Below are positions 11,849-22,350 of a stretch of 64,000 bases of DNA, piece by piece; within the stretch, counting starts at the first letter, position 1; the number at the start of each line of letters is the position of its first letter. The notes below the pieces were generated by a model, which was given only the letters and a program-made list of their open reading frames with translations, was not told where the DNA came from and did no database searches. The position numbers and the translations under genes are program-made. The DNA lies in assembly GCA_021234155.1 (NCBI GenBank), contig JAJEKV010000033.1:1639745-1703744 (forward strand). The letters are read 5' to 3'. The stretch is from Isoetes taiwanensis. Taxonomy: Eukaryota; Streptophyta; Lycopodiopsida; Isoetales; Isoetaceae.

Positions 11849-12305
11849 AGATGATGGCAAATATGAAAGTTCCTTTGTACGGAACTTAGTCATGTGCACT
11901 CAACAATCTCGGTGTAGGCTTGATATAAGCATGTCATGCACCTCTCGTGTGATCATATATGATGTATGCGTGCCCCTTCAACTTATGCTTGACTGCGATC
12001 GCGGAACTTTGCTCAATTACGATTCGGTGGTACCAATACTATTTTGTCATCCGGCAACTTGTACTTGTGCTTTGTGCCTTGTAGCAGCTTGATAGTAATG
12101 ACCAGCTATAACCCTGTCACCAGCCAACATTCTATTTCCATAGTCGTCAATCACATCTTCGAAGAATATGCATCTCCTTCGCATAGGAGGACGAAGTATG
12201 GAACATTTTCATGATTCCACGGGGCAGCAAAAGATGCAAATATGTCTCCAATTTGGAGTACATCGGATAGTTCTTGCTCATCACCATAAAACCAACTAGC
12301 TCTTC

Positions 12306-13660
12306 TTGTTAAAATGCGACTTTGGGCGAACTAGGCTCCGAACAATGCGACTTCCATGCACCACAATGCTCGAGATTCTCACATTCTCCCCATCCGAAAT
12401 TCAAGCAACCATTGCAAAAACATGGCGGGGATCTATACATGACAAGTGTTGGGTCATTTGGATTAATAGCGGACACACAATGTATAGCTAGAGTACCGAG
12501 CAATGTCTCACAATCGAAGCGAGGGTCCCCTGTTAATGTCTTCGCCATCACCTCCCATATGACTCTCTGTCCATTTTGCACTTCTTTTGTCTCAGCAAAG
12601 TGCAAAAGCGAGTTGGCACCCAAAATCGAACACCATTCTCTTTCCTTTGCTCGTCGCTGGGAACCTTTTCTCCAAAGCGACCTGCCCATCATGTTCTCCT
12701 TTTCCATGGCCTGAGCCAAAATAATTCCAATTGCATCCTAATTTTATACCTGTTATAATATTGGGCCACATTCAAATAAAAGGCTCGAGAACACTTAAAC
12801 CGAAAGGCACACCCATCGGACCACATGACATGGTATTTGATGTGGCCAAAACCTTTTGCATCATCCAAATATGGTGCTTCTTGAGTGCGCTTTGAACAAA
12901 GAAAGCATCATGCTTCATAACATCGGGAAACATACAAATGAGCAGTTTTTTCAGCTCGCCATTGACTTTCATCATGGTTATATGCACCGAATAGTTATCG
13001 GTCATTGTTCCAATGCTTTCGGACTGAACTTCCTGAATGCGCGCAAAGTGTAGTTCTCTGCAAAGTCCACATTGACAAAAGCAGAATCATCCCTCAAATT
13101 TTGCGATTTCACGAATTGTTTGCTCGCCAACTTGTCAAAAGTTGTGAATAGTCAACTTTGTAAGGTCTTTGAAACATCTTGTCAAGCAATGTACACGAGT
13201 CAGCGCCGTTAACAAGCTTCAACCTCCTTGAAGTGCCGACTTTGGAAGGTTCGTTCGTGCTTGTAAACTTGCCATTCAATGTTCTCATTCTGCGACTCTT
13301 TCTCCTTAGGACAGATTTGAATATTTTGATTGCCACGATTCGGCACTCTCCTTCACACAGTCCAAACTATGCCACTCTTAGCCTTCCTTATCACGGCGAA
13401 GTAGCTCTCCACATAGCACCAACATTTTGAAATGTTTTAGAAGGAGCTTGGCGGATGCCATTGTTCTCATCTGGCTGCACAAACACCACAAGAACATGTG
13501 CAGTTGGCATGAAATTTGCTCCTCGGGGCTAAAAGCTTTCTGTATAGATCGGCTTGTTCATGCTTCACGCTTGGCGACATGTGTTCCTCTCTTTCAACCT
13601 TCTCTCACGCGTTAGGGCTTAAGCAGCTCGAACTTTCGATGCTAATCTTCACTTCATGAT
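12306..13660 (-). pseudogene. Transposase-like protein with D-D-E motif blocks
   Basis: Read on the minus strand across frames, motifs come in the order expected for an RNase H-fold transposase. FVNVDFAENYTL (about 13079-13044) gives the first Asp at 13067. After a frameshift come YSVHITMMKV and VMKHDAFFVQSALKKHH. VMWSDGCAFRFKCSRAFYL (about 12829-12773) gives the second Asp at 12817. FGSGHGKGEHDGQVALEKRF (12720-12661) contains a Glu at 12696, 40 residues on. Then come HCVSAINPNDPTL and a Cys cluster, CFCNGCLNFGWGEC, with a later Cys-Gly-x-Trp (about 12450-12370). I have seen similar proteins annotated as uncharacterised in moss and lycophyte genomes (from memory, not searched). At least three frameshifts make this copy inactive. 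A host-derived relative is possible but the TIR context favours a transposase. Confidence 0.7.
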
Positions 13661-13679
13661 GTTCATCTTTGAACATCTC

Positions 13680-14520
13680 ATACAATTCACTCTGCAAGGA
13701 AAAAAAAATGGCATGTATAAGTAAGATATAAATTAGAACTACTTACGAATTCAAAGATGTTTCTTGGAGACATTGCATTAGTTCTATGGCTTTCGGATCA
13801 TGATTTGATATACATTCAACTACTATACCACACCATCATACATACCACATACATGATATGTACAAATGTATAAATAATGTACTCCAAAGAGTTCGGATGT
13901 ACATAAAAAACTCAATATGTAACCAGGTCCGACGGTATCAGCGTATTATGGATGTATGTATTTCATACTTTTCTTATGGAAGGAAGTACATTTAAATACT
14001 TTTATGTATCACCCCTATCTTTAAAGACTATCACGAGATCGAAAGGCTTAAAATGTACTATAATGTACTTGGGAACTACAAAAGCAAGACTATAATAACA
14101 CGGCGGCGACTTTCAACACATTTTACGCCTTATGCCACATTGGATGTAACTGGAAGTACATCCAAGTACTTTTCCTGTTAAACATAGCCCATTCAGTACC
14201 TCCAAGTGTAAAAATATAATTATTGTAGTTGGATGTACTACAATGTATATCAGATACATCCCTTACATGGAATGCAAATAGGATTACTAAACTTATCCAG
14301 GATGCACATAAGCTAGCTTCTATCAAGCTTGCAAGAAAGAGGATTAAAAGACTTAAAACTGACCTGGGGCATGTCCAAAAACTGGATTGGAAGTGTCCTT
14401 TTCTTCCTGACATCCCTGTACTTTGGAGAAGTTTTGTGTGGGTTAACCAAAACTCATTTACCAAGCTGTTTGGTTGATTAGGAAGCATGTACATACGGGT
14501 TGCCTTCTGCCGATTGCCCA
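13680..14520. other. Non-coding or unrecognised, TGTACAT-rich
   Basis: Many ATGTAC and GTACAT motifs lie at 13,800-14,260 (for example atgatatgtacaaatgt). A + strand stretch at 14,229-14,477 (ITKLIQDAHKLASIKLARKRIKRLK, shown here in part) is open and basic but matches nothing I know, and runs opposite to the transposase. It may be another captured fragment. Confidence 0.4.
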
Positions 14521-14524
14521 CATA

Positions 14525-15004
14525 TTAGCACGATAATGACATCCGCTTTCTTCTAATTGCAGCTTTTGTGAGGTTTCTTGCTTGCACTTGAAGAATTCTG
14601 GAGGCTACTCCTTTTTGCCTGAGTTTTCCATTCTCACCAACAATCATTGATAACAGGGAATGCTTAGCTGCTAATTTATCATTGCTATTTGCTCTTTTCA
14701 CTTCCTGCAGACCTTCACGGATATTTTTAGCATAGTATCCTTGAGAATTGCTTATTTGGATTTCCAATGGCGGGTTCAAAAAAAGTGCAGCCTTTCATCG
14801 AAGCAGTTTTCTTTGCTAAAGCTCTCCTTTTTGCGGGGGCGTAAATCTTGAACGATCATATATAAATTTACAAATTTCATCAATCTTACGCTTCATTTTA
14901 TTTGTCACATTCCGATATTGCAATCTTCTTGCGCCATTTACGTTCGCCGTTTGTTCATCATGGTTCTTGCGTGGTTTAGGGTTAGGCTGGAGGAATTCCG
15001 GCAA
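14525..15004 (-). pseudogene. Putative N-terminal exon(s) of the minus-strand transposon gene
   Basis: Two basic ORFs on the same strand as and upstream of the transposase-like region. 15004-14816 (62 aa) begins MPEFLQPNPKPRKNH and is Lys/Arg rich. 14779-14525 (84 aa) includes AKNIREGLQEVKRANSNDK and AAIRRKRM. Together they look like a basic, possibly DNA-binding N-terminus. No domain was recognised. Position 230 bp inside the right TIR fits the start of the transposase gene. Confidence 0.4.
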
Positions 15005-15235
15005 GAAGGAGGGAAATCACGGAGGCTGGCGAAGTTTTAGCGAGAAAGTGGGGAAATTCTCTAACGTTCAAAAGCGTTTCTTGGAGTGGTTACGGCGCAT
15101 GGAATTGAAATCTGCTTCATGATTGCGTTTTTAATTGGCGTGGCAAGTAGTTCGAAAAAAAGATTCCATAATATAGCTATTATGTACATCTTGAAAAAGC
15201 GGTTATGTATTTGAAATGTGATACATCTCTTACTC

Positions 15236-15276
15236 TACATTTGGCCAAATGTAAGACACCTAGCTTTCTTTTACCC
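15236..15276 (-). repeat. Right terminal inverted repeat plus 18-bp palindrome
   Basis: The TIR is 15254-15276 (AGACACCTAGCTTTCTTTT then ACCC), complementary to 6212-6234. Just inside it is a perfect palindrome, TACATTTGGCCAAATGTA (15236-15253), which mirrors the hairpin next to the left TIR although the sequence differs. Confidence 0.85.
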
Positions 15277-16785
15277 CTTGTCGGGAGCCCGTTGTTAGTA
15301 GCATTGGGGTGCGCCGGGGCTGCCCTCTATCCCCGGCCGCTCTTGACGTACATTGACCGGCTAGAAGAATGGCTAGCTGAGCACCCGAGGCGCTTTCGAT
15401 TGATGCACCACATAATCGGCAACTCATATATCGCGATGATGTTGACCTTTCGCATATACCCGGAGGACATACAGCGCCACACGGATGCTTTGGACACTTT
15501 ACGCCAATTCAGCGACATGAGAGTTAACTTGGCCAAGACAAGGTTCTTCTTTGGTCCCATCATCCGGCACCACGCCTTCCCTTATTCACTTACGAGGCGG
15601 GTAGTGGAGGTGGCTCGATCTTATAAGTATTTGGGCATTGAGTTTTCTACTACCACACTTTGGGATGCATCCATCGAGTTCTGGTCCCTTGCGGCCGGAA
15701 AGCCCCCGTATGCAATGCAAAACAACTTGATCCAAGGCGGCCTGTATGCATGGGGTCACCAGGCACACTTGTTGGGGCCTTGGTTGAACCGGTCCTCCTC
15801 TATGGGGCAGAAGTGTGGGGCGGTGATATCCCTCACCACTTGGAGCGATCGGCGGTCTGAGAGGCCTTCTTGGCCGGGGCAGGAGTGAAGTCCACGGTCT
15901 CATATCGATCTTGCTCAGGGAGGCTTCTTCCTTCCATTACAAAGGGAGGCTATTTGGAGCGTCACATTATTTACTTCGAGAAGGTGGTGGCTATGGATGA
16001 AGCCCGGCTGCCCAACCTTGCTTTGGCAAGTGGCGATGGGCCCTTGGCGACTCAAAGCTTCTTTGGAAAGACAAGCAAGCCTGGTGGTTCGCTATGGAAT
16101 GTGCGAGGCACAGATGTGGACCGGTGCATACACCAACAATACTTGGATGCTTGCTTCATGGCCAAGCTTTGGGATGAGAGCCCCTGTCACATGTCAAGGT
16201 GGCAAATTATCGGCATGTTGAGGTTAATCCCATGCTCACGAGGGGTCCTACTGCGCACCCATCTACCCATGAAAAAGCGGGGTGATTGCTTCCATTCGAC
16301 AGTGCACACCACCTCCGCATTGAGGCGGGGAGATGGATTGGGGGGGCAGCGTGAGGGCAGAGTGCCGTCGGTCTTTGTCAGCGAGGCGCCATTGAGGATG
16401 AAAGTCCGCCCTCGGGGCTGTCCGTGCATACCCGGCATATCCGGGCTCGGTATGCTCGGTTAGTTGTGCCCCATCGGGCCTTGCATGAGCTACCGAAAGC
16501 ACGGCCTCTGTAGGCTTGTTGGGATCGTACCTCGGGAGGTAATGGATCTAATGCGGACTCGGTTATGCCCCCGTCAGGCATTAACCTCGGTATACTTGTG
16601 ATTATGTATATAAGCATGCGGTATGTCGGCATCCTTATTGCTACTAAGGTTTTTCCCGAAAACCCTTGGTAGGGGGTTTTTAATAATCTGGTAGTATCGC
16701 TCTGCTGCTCTCTTTTTGTACTTGGGTCCCATAGGCCAGTTGGTCTCCGTGGACGATAAAATCATATTCTATTCTATTCTATTCT
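15277..16785 (+). mobile_element. LINE-A, 3' part (rest of RT, C-terminus, 3'UTR, simple tail)
   Basis: This continues the LINE after the transposon. GVRRGCPLSP (RT motif B region) is readable at 15308-15335, then YIDRLEEWLAEHP, then MRVNLAKTRFFFGP (about 15520-15560) and VARSYKYLGIEF (about 15612-15648), the RT thumb region, then decayed C-terminal text. The YxDD core is degraded. The last ~120 bp (gggtcccataggccagttgg, then tccgtggacgataaaa) match LINE-B's 3' end (reverse complement of 30907-30990), proving common ancestry. It ends in (ATTCT)4. Confidence 0.8.
16766..16785 (+). repeat. (ATTCT)4 tail of LINE-A
   Basis: A simple-repeat 3' tail directly after the conserved GACGATAAAA end. LINE-B has a (CCTT)n tail instead at the same place. 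Confidence 0.85.
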
Positions 16786-16839
16786 CCATAAGCTGAATAA
16801 AAAGATAAGTTTCAAGTACCCAGAGCTAACTATTTATTT

Positions 16840-17160
16840 GATGAATTATGAGTTTCATCTTTAGCAAGATTAATCAAACCAGGATATCATCAAATACGAA
16901 TAAAGGATAAGAATATAAGACGGCACACATAACAACTTTTGACCTATGAGTTCCGAGTATTGCCATTCAGATTGACCTCTGGCAATATTGTGTCATCTCA
17001 TGGGAAGAGTTTTGGCACTAGTATTAGGAAAGTGTTTGCCACGATATTCTTATTTATAGCAAATCCATAGAGGAGCCCAAACAACATCTTCAGCAGGTTT
17101 TTGACCTTCTCAGGCAGAAAATTGTTTGCTAACAAGCCGAAGAGGCAATTAATTCTTTAT
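16840..17160 (+). pseudogene. Ty3 reverse transcriptase fragment
   Basis: Readable pieces are LARLIKPGYHQIRIKD (about 16862-16908), the SGYHQIRI block. Then YEFRVLPFRLT, and HDILIYSKSIEE (about 17038-17075), where the YxDD active site is eroded to CHD. Then HLQQVFDLLRQK ends the fragment. Several stops and frameshifts are present. Confidence 0.8.
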
Positions 17161-17164
17161 GCAA

Positions 17165-18235
17165 AAAGTTTTGTAAATCATATAGTAAAGACTGGTTTGG
17201 AAAGTTAATTGATATACTGAGAATATTTGGCTATTGCTATATAACATGTCTTCACACATTCAAAACATGTGCGATACACATGTGCTAAGCAACTGATCAC
17301 AATCGATAGTGCCATGTGTCTTTCAATCCACACCAATAACAACATATATTCTAGTAATCTATTGTATCTTTCAAAGTGCACCATCAATGACATATATTCT
17401 AGTAATCTGTGTAATTTAAAGGTTTGAAGAACTTAAGCTTGGAACCTGCATTGCAGCAAATAAAAATGCATAGTGAAAGGCAAGTAATATACTAATAATT
17501 CATATTGTGGGAGAGTACATAATGACATGCGTATAGTTTGGAACAATTGTTCGGATAGTTTGAACAACTTGACCAGTTCTATAAGGCAATCCATGTATCT
17601 TGCTTCACTTAAAGAATAGAACTGAGTAGAATATACCAGGGAGAGTACATTCCTTAGGATTATTTACATATTGTGTTACTTGTACTTTTACTATATGGAA
17701 ACATCACATTATCACAAACCACAAACCCTAAAACCTCGACTCAGTTTTCTTTTGCTTGAACCAGTTGGAACTTGGGCAACAATGTCTCATTTGGAGAATT
17801 AGACGTAATAGTTGGAATTACTAGTTGATATAAAAAAAATATGCTCAAAATCATTAGTGACTTTAAGCATTGAAACAAGTGTATAATAAAAGCAACAAGA
17901 AATAACCATGAAATAATGGGAGTATTTACAAACATATAAATAAACATGTATTAAAAACTGTAGCGCACTTGCAAAACTGGACATGACTTTTGAATTACCT
18001 AAAACAAATTGAGGGCATTAGAAACGTGTTAGAAAACCATATATGATAATAATAACTAGCATGTGAAACCATCCTAGATCATAATATTCAAAATGTAGTG
18101 ATGGCTTCAAGAAACTAGCAATGATTCTACTATATTATGTAGAACATATGATTTTTTATAGGACTACAAATTGTATGTATAAAAAACTACACACATACTA
18201 GTTTCCATGGTGTGTTCACTTTTGTGAGCCTTGTG
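17165..18235. other. AT-rich interval inside the Ty3 remnant, no gene
   Basis: Nothing recognisable. A 20-nt phrase (catatattctagtaatctg/a) repeats at about 17343 and 17391. This interval occupies the place of RNase H and the integrase N-terminus, so it is probably a replacement or insertion. Confidence 0.5.
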
Positions 18236-18239
18236 TTAT

Positions 18240-18510
18240 TTTGCAGACAATTTTGGGCAGGACTCATGAAGAATCTAAGCACAACTTTAAAGTCTTCCAC
18301 ATCATATCATCTCTAGACAGATGGCTAGACTGAGGTTGTGAATCATGTCATTGAGGAATATGCTTCGAGCTTATGTTGCAAAAAAGCAAATTCAATGGGA
18401 AGAGTAATTTTATCTTCTGGAGTTTGCCTATATACATCATCCATTCAGTTATCCAAAGAACTCCCTTTAAAGTGGTGTATATATATACTCTGAAATCTCC
18501 AATTATGAAG
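18240..18510 (+). pseudogene. Ty3 integrase core fragment
   Basis: LAGLMKNLSTTLKSS, then SDGQTEVVNHVIEEY (about 18300-18355) matches the integrase block with HPQTDGQTERVN. IQWEE and a YNT-like segment follow (about 18392-18440). Frame changes and a missing HPQ stretch show decay. Confidence 0.7.
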
Positions 18511-18519
18511 TTAGAGGGA

Positions 18520-19089
18520 GAAGTACCAGATTCAGATGAAGCAACTACAAATTTTGCGAACATTTTACAAGAAGTAAAAATGCATATTCAAAAGAATCAA
18601 GAGTTAATGATTTTCAGACTTGCAAAGAAACAAAGGAAAGCTGACTACGCAAAAGGTCAATGGGTTTGAATACATCTTTCTAAGAAACACCTATGGCAAA
18701 TGGGAAATAGGTACGTAAAACTAGCTCCCAGGTATTAGGGTCCCTTTCAAATTGACGACAAGATAGGTGAGAATACTTATCGTCCACACTTATATGGGAA
18801 ATGGACTAACCTACATCCAGTTTTTAATAAAACCCTACAATGGAAATGAAATTTCTCCTGAGATCTTGCAGAAAATAGAACATGCAGAACCTCCCAACAT
18901 CAAGGGTAATGAGAAGGTGCTTGAATAGAAAAGATACTTACACACCAGGATAAGGAGACACGGATTTCCTCCTATCGAAGGTATTTAGTTAAGTTCAAAT
19001 TTCATCCAACCTCTGATGGAGTATGGTATTCTAAGGACCAATTTAAAGAATACAATGCAGTTGTGGATGAATACGAGCAAACTTTGTGA
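18520..19089 (+). pseudogene. Ty3 integrase C-terminus and chromodomain
   Basis: RKADYAKGQWV (about 18635-18668) is the GDxV block. Then KLAPRY, GPFQIDDKIGENTYR and LHPVFNK (about 18717-18830) are the GPY-type motif region. The chromodomain tail RRYLVKFKFHPTSDGVW, then YSKDQFKEYN (about 18977-19058) ends at TGA 19087-19089. The chromodomain marks the chromovirus lineage and guides insertion to certain chromatin in the family. Confidence 0.75.
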
Positions 19090-19400
19090 AAATAATAGGC
19101 AAAGTTAGGAGCATTATTATCTTTGATATATAAAAGTTGCAATTGCTTTACCAGCGGCCCAGGGGGTTCATCTCTATATATAAGGGATATGTAGCATGTA
19201 CGTTCCTTGGGTCTGGAGAAAACCCTTTGTGTACAGCTTGCTATCCATGGAAACCCCTTTGTATATAGTCTTGTGCTCTCAAAGCTGGAATACCCTACTC
19301 CTTACTTTTACACCCAGTTTGATCCTAACTTACCCTATCCTTAACCATAACTTATATTGAGTAGTTTATTCATCTATTGTACCCTCTAACTTACATTTAT
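19090..19400 (+). promoter_or_regulatory. LTR-like region with TATA box
   Basis: It starts right after the pol stop, as a 3' LTR would. A strong TATA (CTATATATAAGG, 19174-19185) lies downstream, followed by cttgggtctggagaaaaccc. The LTR ends and a second LTR copy were not found, so limits are approximate. Confidence 0.4.
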
Positions 19401-19765
19401 CTCAATGCAAAATGAGGAAAGATTAGTAGAAATAAGAGTTGAAGTTATATTGACAATATTGACAAGTTGAACTTAAATTTTGCCCTTAAGAACAAAGGTT
19501 TATGCAAATTTTATTTGGGATTTACAGTAAACTTAGCTAGATTACCTTACAAAATAAATGCTTCATTGTAACATTACTTTTGCTAGAAGTAAGATGCAAG
19601 GTCCCTCTCTCCTAACTATATGCCATGTCCAAGCTCAAAATGTAAATGGCCTTATAGATATACATGCATTTTGAAGCCCAAAAGAACTCATGCCAGCGGG
19701 AAATATTTGAAGATCTTTATATGTTGGTATAATTTGAATTCTTTATTATTGATTATTAAGATGTC

Positions 19766-20010
19766 AAGCCCTCTAAGTCATGTGAGGCCGCCTGTAAAGG
19801 AACTAAGATGAAAGCCCTCTAACTGACTTGAGGCCATCTTTAAAGGAACCGAGATGAAAGATCCTTACGGGAATTGAGGCCATTCTTAACTGAACTGGAA
19901 TGAATATCTCTTAAGGAATTGAGATTAATAACCTTTAAATAAACTGAGACGATTCTTAAATAAAATTGGAATGACCATTCTTAAAGGAATTAGGGTGAAC
20001 AATCTTTCCT
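19766..20010. repeat. Degenerate ~46-bp tandem repeat
   Basis: Units begin AAGCCCTCTAA at 19766 and 19812 and AAGATCCTTAC at 19858. Each carries a GAGGCC and a GGAACYRAGATGA-like end (period 46). Two or three further decayed units follow. Confidence 0.75.
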
Positions 20011-22235
20011 CGAGATTGAAGGATTCTTACGACTTTATGTCAGTTCGGGGGAGCGGCTCAGTTACAACAAAGGCATACTAGCACATGCCTATATTAATAA
20101 GGACGAATCAATTTAAAAGCTAAACTAACCTTATCTAAGGATTTAAATGGTTAAAAGAACCATTGGTTTTAATGAAATCATTGGCTGATAATGGAGAGCG
20201 TCCGTTACAACAGACAACCCAGCTAATAGCACATAAGATCTTTTCGAAACTGACCCAAAAGATCTGTACTTTCATTGATCTGCCTATTTACATCACGATT
20301 CATCCCAACCATTCATATTTGCCCTTCCCCAAAATCATTCTAGTTGTTCATACTTGTCTTTCTATCTAAATATCTTGGGACCAAAAGGTTACTTCTGAAA
20401 AGGTGCCGGAAACGAAGGTATCAGCAATTGAACATTGAAGCCTGCATCTTAGTTTGCTTGAACCGTTATTTGTCCTAACTCAAAGCCATTGTGATTATAG
20501 ATCTTTGTTGTATTACAGGAAAAGATTTCTTGTTATAAACCGAGTCCGTTTGGGTGGATTGAAACTCCTAGAGGTTGAAGCTAAATTGTATTTCTATTTC
20601 GTTTATTGTTGATTAAGAGCATAGCCACTTGATATTAGTATCATAAACGGAATCTGGTCTTATTCTTCAAACAAAAATAGATCTAATTGTATCTCATACT
20701 ATTTCTTGAACCAGTTAAAACAAAAATAGTCAGAGGACACATTTGGAGCAAATCCAGTTCTAAAGACATGTTCCATCTATCAATTTTGGCCATTCCTAAG
20801 GTCCAAGGCTAGATTCTCTCTCTTAAAACAAAAGTAGAGAGAGAAAGTGCATATTTATTACCATGAAGCTTGAAAAGGCAAGAATTTGCCAAATTGACAC
20901 CAGCATCCCATTGTGCCATGTCATCATTTGTTTGCCACATCACCTCTTAGTTTTGCCACATCACCAAATTTAAGCCTTTCTTGTACTAAAAAATCAAGAT
21001 GCTCCATTTGCAAAAAAGATTCTTCCACCTTGAAGAGCATCAAGAAAATGCTGTTTGGAATAAATTTTTTCTCAAAATGGCCTAGTCTAGACCATCAAAT
21101 TCCATTTCTTGGGAATCGTGCCAAATGCACCTAGTAACGAGCATGTATACAATGAGCCTACTGGTAAGAATGAAGTAGAGCAGCCTGCAATAAATTCCTG
21201 CAAGAAAGTAGAAGCTTAACATGTGAAAGAGATTGTTCTAGGAAAGGAAGAAATATCAAGGACTAGATTTAGAATCTTGACATCCATCTTCCATTATCAC
21301 GAACAAACCATAGTAATGATACAAAAAGATGATCATGCCATATTGATCCCCACATATTACATTGATGCAACAGATAAGTTAAAAATAGAAGGGCTCATGA
21401 CCCCATGTAGAAAAACAAGTCTCTTTCCGTCATCTCCACCAATTAGCTCACAATCATAAAGAGAAGATTTTTCCTTTAGAATCCGAAGAAGTATAAATGC
21501 CTTCTCTCAGATAGAAAAGAAGCCCATCAAACATAGCCAATGCAATTGACATGTGTCAAAGAGAGACTATTGTCATATGATAAGAGGTAAGTAAGTTGAA
21601 TCGTTACACATTTTCATTTGCAATTCAAGACAACTACGGCCAGTGACATTCATTAGGTGATGTTCCTACTAGCTCCAGCCTTTCTTGAAACAAATTTTCT
21701 ATTGTAAAATAATGCCACGGTATAGATGTTGGAATGGTAGAAAGTGTAAAGCAAACAAGCAAGTATAGAGGTACTTTTGCAAGAACACCCTGGGCTGAAC
21801 TAAAAATTTTGTTCAACACATTACATATCCAATGACGTCACTATAGAACAAATCATCTTTGTATTCCTGTCTCATGTACACCATCTCACAGATCACATAT
21901 CACATTAGCACAAGAAAAGCTTGATTTTGTATAATGATCTTGCTTTATGTTTTTTAACAAGAGATCATGCACAAAAACGAAGAAAAAATTGTTTAGTTTT
22001 CATGTATATTGTATTGTCCATGTTTAAACAAAAATTTCTATGCATGAGCTTTTGTTTCTATCCATGAATACTGTTTTCATATAATCCTTCATGTACCCTC
22101 ATCTTTGATGAAATCAGTGACACAGTCAAACTATTTATGGAGCTCTCATTATCTCTGGAGATCAAAATATTTTGTCTTCATAAACTGCTTCTTTTTGTTG
22201 CTTAGGACGGAATACATCAATTTTAAATATGTAGC
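20011..22235. other. AT-rich intergenic DNA, no gene recognised
   Basis: Short ORFs only, none with recognisable motifs. A loose ~140-bp direct similarity exists between 20,050-20,095 and 20,190-20,235 (GAGCG, GTTACAACA, AGCACAT in the same order). Confidence 0.5.
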
Positions 22236-22350
22236 ATTATAACAGGGGTTTTTTTTGTGTTTTTGTACTATTTTCTCTAAGGTTTTCATATGATTTGGTG
22301 GCCGTATTCATCCAGGTGTACTAAATAGTATTTCTAGGAGTGCACCCTTT
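22236..22350. repeat. Dispersed repeat, copy 1
   Basis: The text aggggttttttttgtg, then tttttgtacta, then ttcatatgatttggtggccg recurs in the same order and orientation at 62,455-62,580. It is probably a fragment of an unidentified transposon family. Confidence 0.65.

Larger units (their letters stand above)
6212..15276. mobile_element. 9.07-kb TIR-bounded DNA transposon inserted in LINE-A
   Basis: Both ends carry the same ~23-bp terminal inverted repeat: GGGTAAAAAAAGCTAGG at the left, and at the right its complement with one A-run interruption and one G fewer. Each TIR is followed at once by a palindrome. The outer flanks rejoin the two halves of one LINE reverse transcriptase, which independently fixes the boundaries. 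Cargo on + is a coiled-coil protein, a RING-like finger, a Ulp1-like protease and an FCP1/HAD domain. Cargo on - is a D-D-E transposase-like gene. A target-site duplication is not clear: the left 9 nt TCTCACTTT and right 9 nt CTTGTCGGG do not match. The GGGTAAAA end recalls Mutator-like elements, but the transposase is not obviously MULE, so the superfamily is left open. Confidence 0.8.
16800..19400 (+). mobile_element. Ty3-type chromovirus remnant (pol to LTR)
   Basis: Pieces of RT, integrase and chromodomain follow in the correct Ty3 order on +, then a TATA-containing LTR-like region. RNase H and the integrase zinc finger are missing: about 1.1 kb of unrelated AT-rich DNA lies in between. 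Upstream pol and gag are absent, since readable RT starts just after the LINE-A tail. Confidence 0.75.

Noticed and set aside
6203-15285. 9-bp target-site duplication typical of Mutator elements
   Set aside because: Flanking 9-mers do not match; only a weak CTT is shared, so MULE assignment was not made.
15205-16463. 227-aa and 197-aa + strand ORFs as host genes
   Set aside because: They are frameshifted LINE reverse transcriptase and C-terminal remnants ending in the LINE 3' tail.
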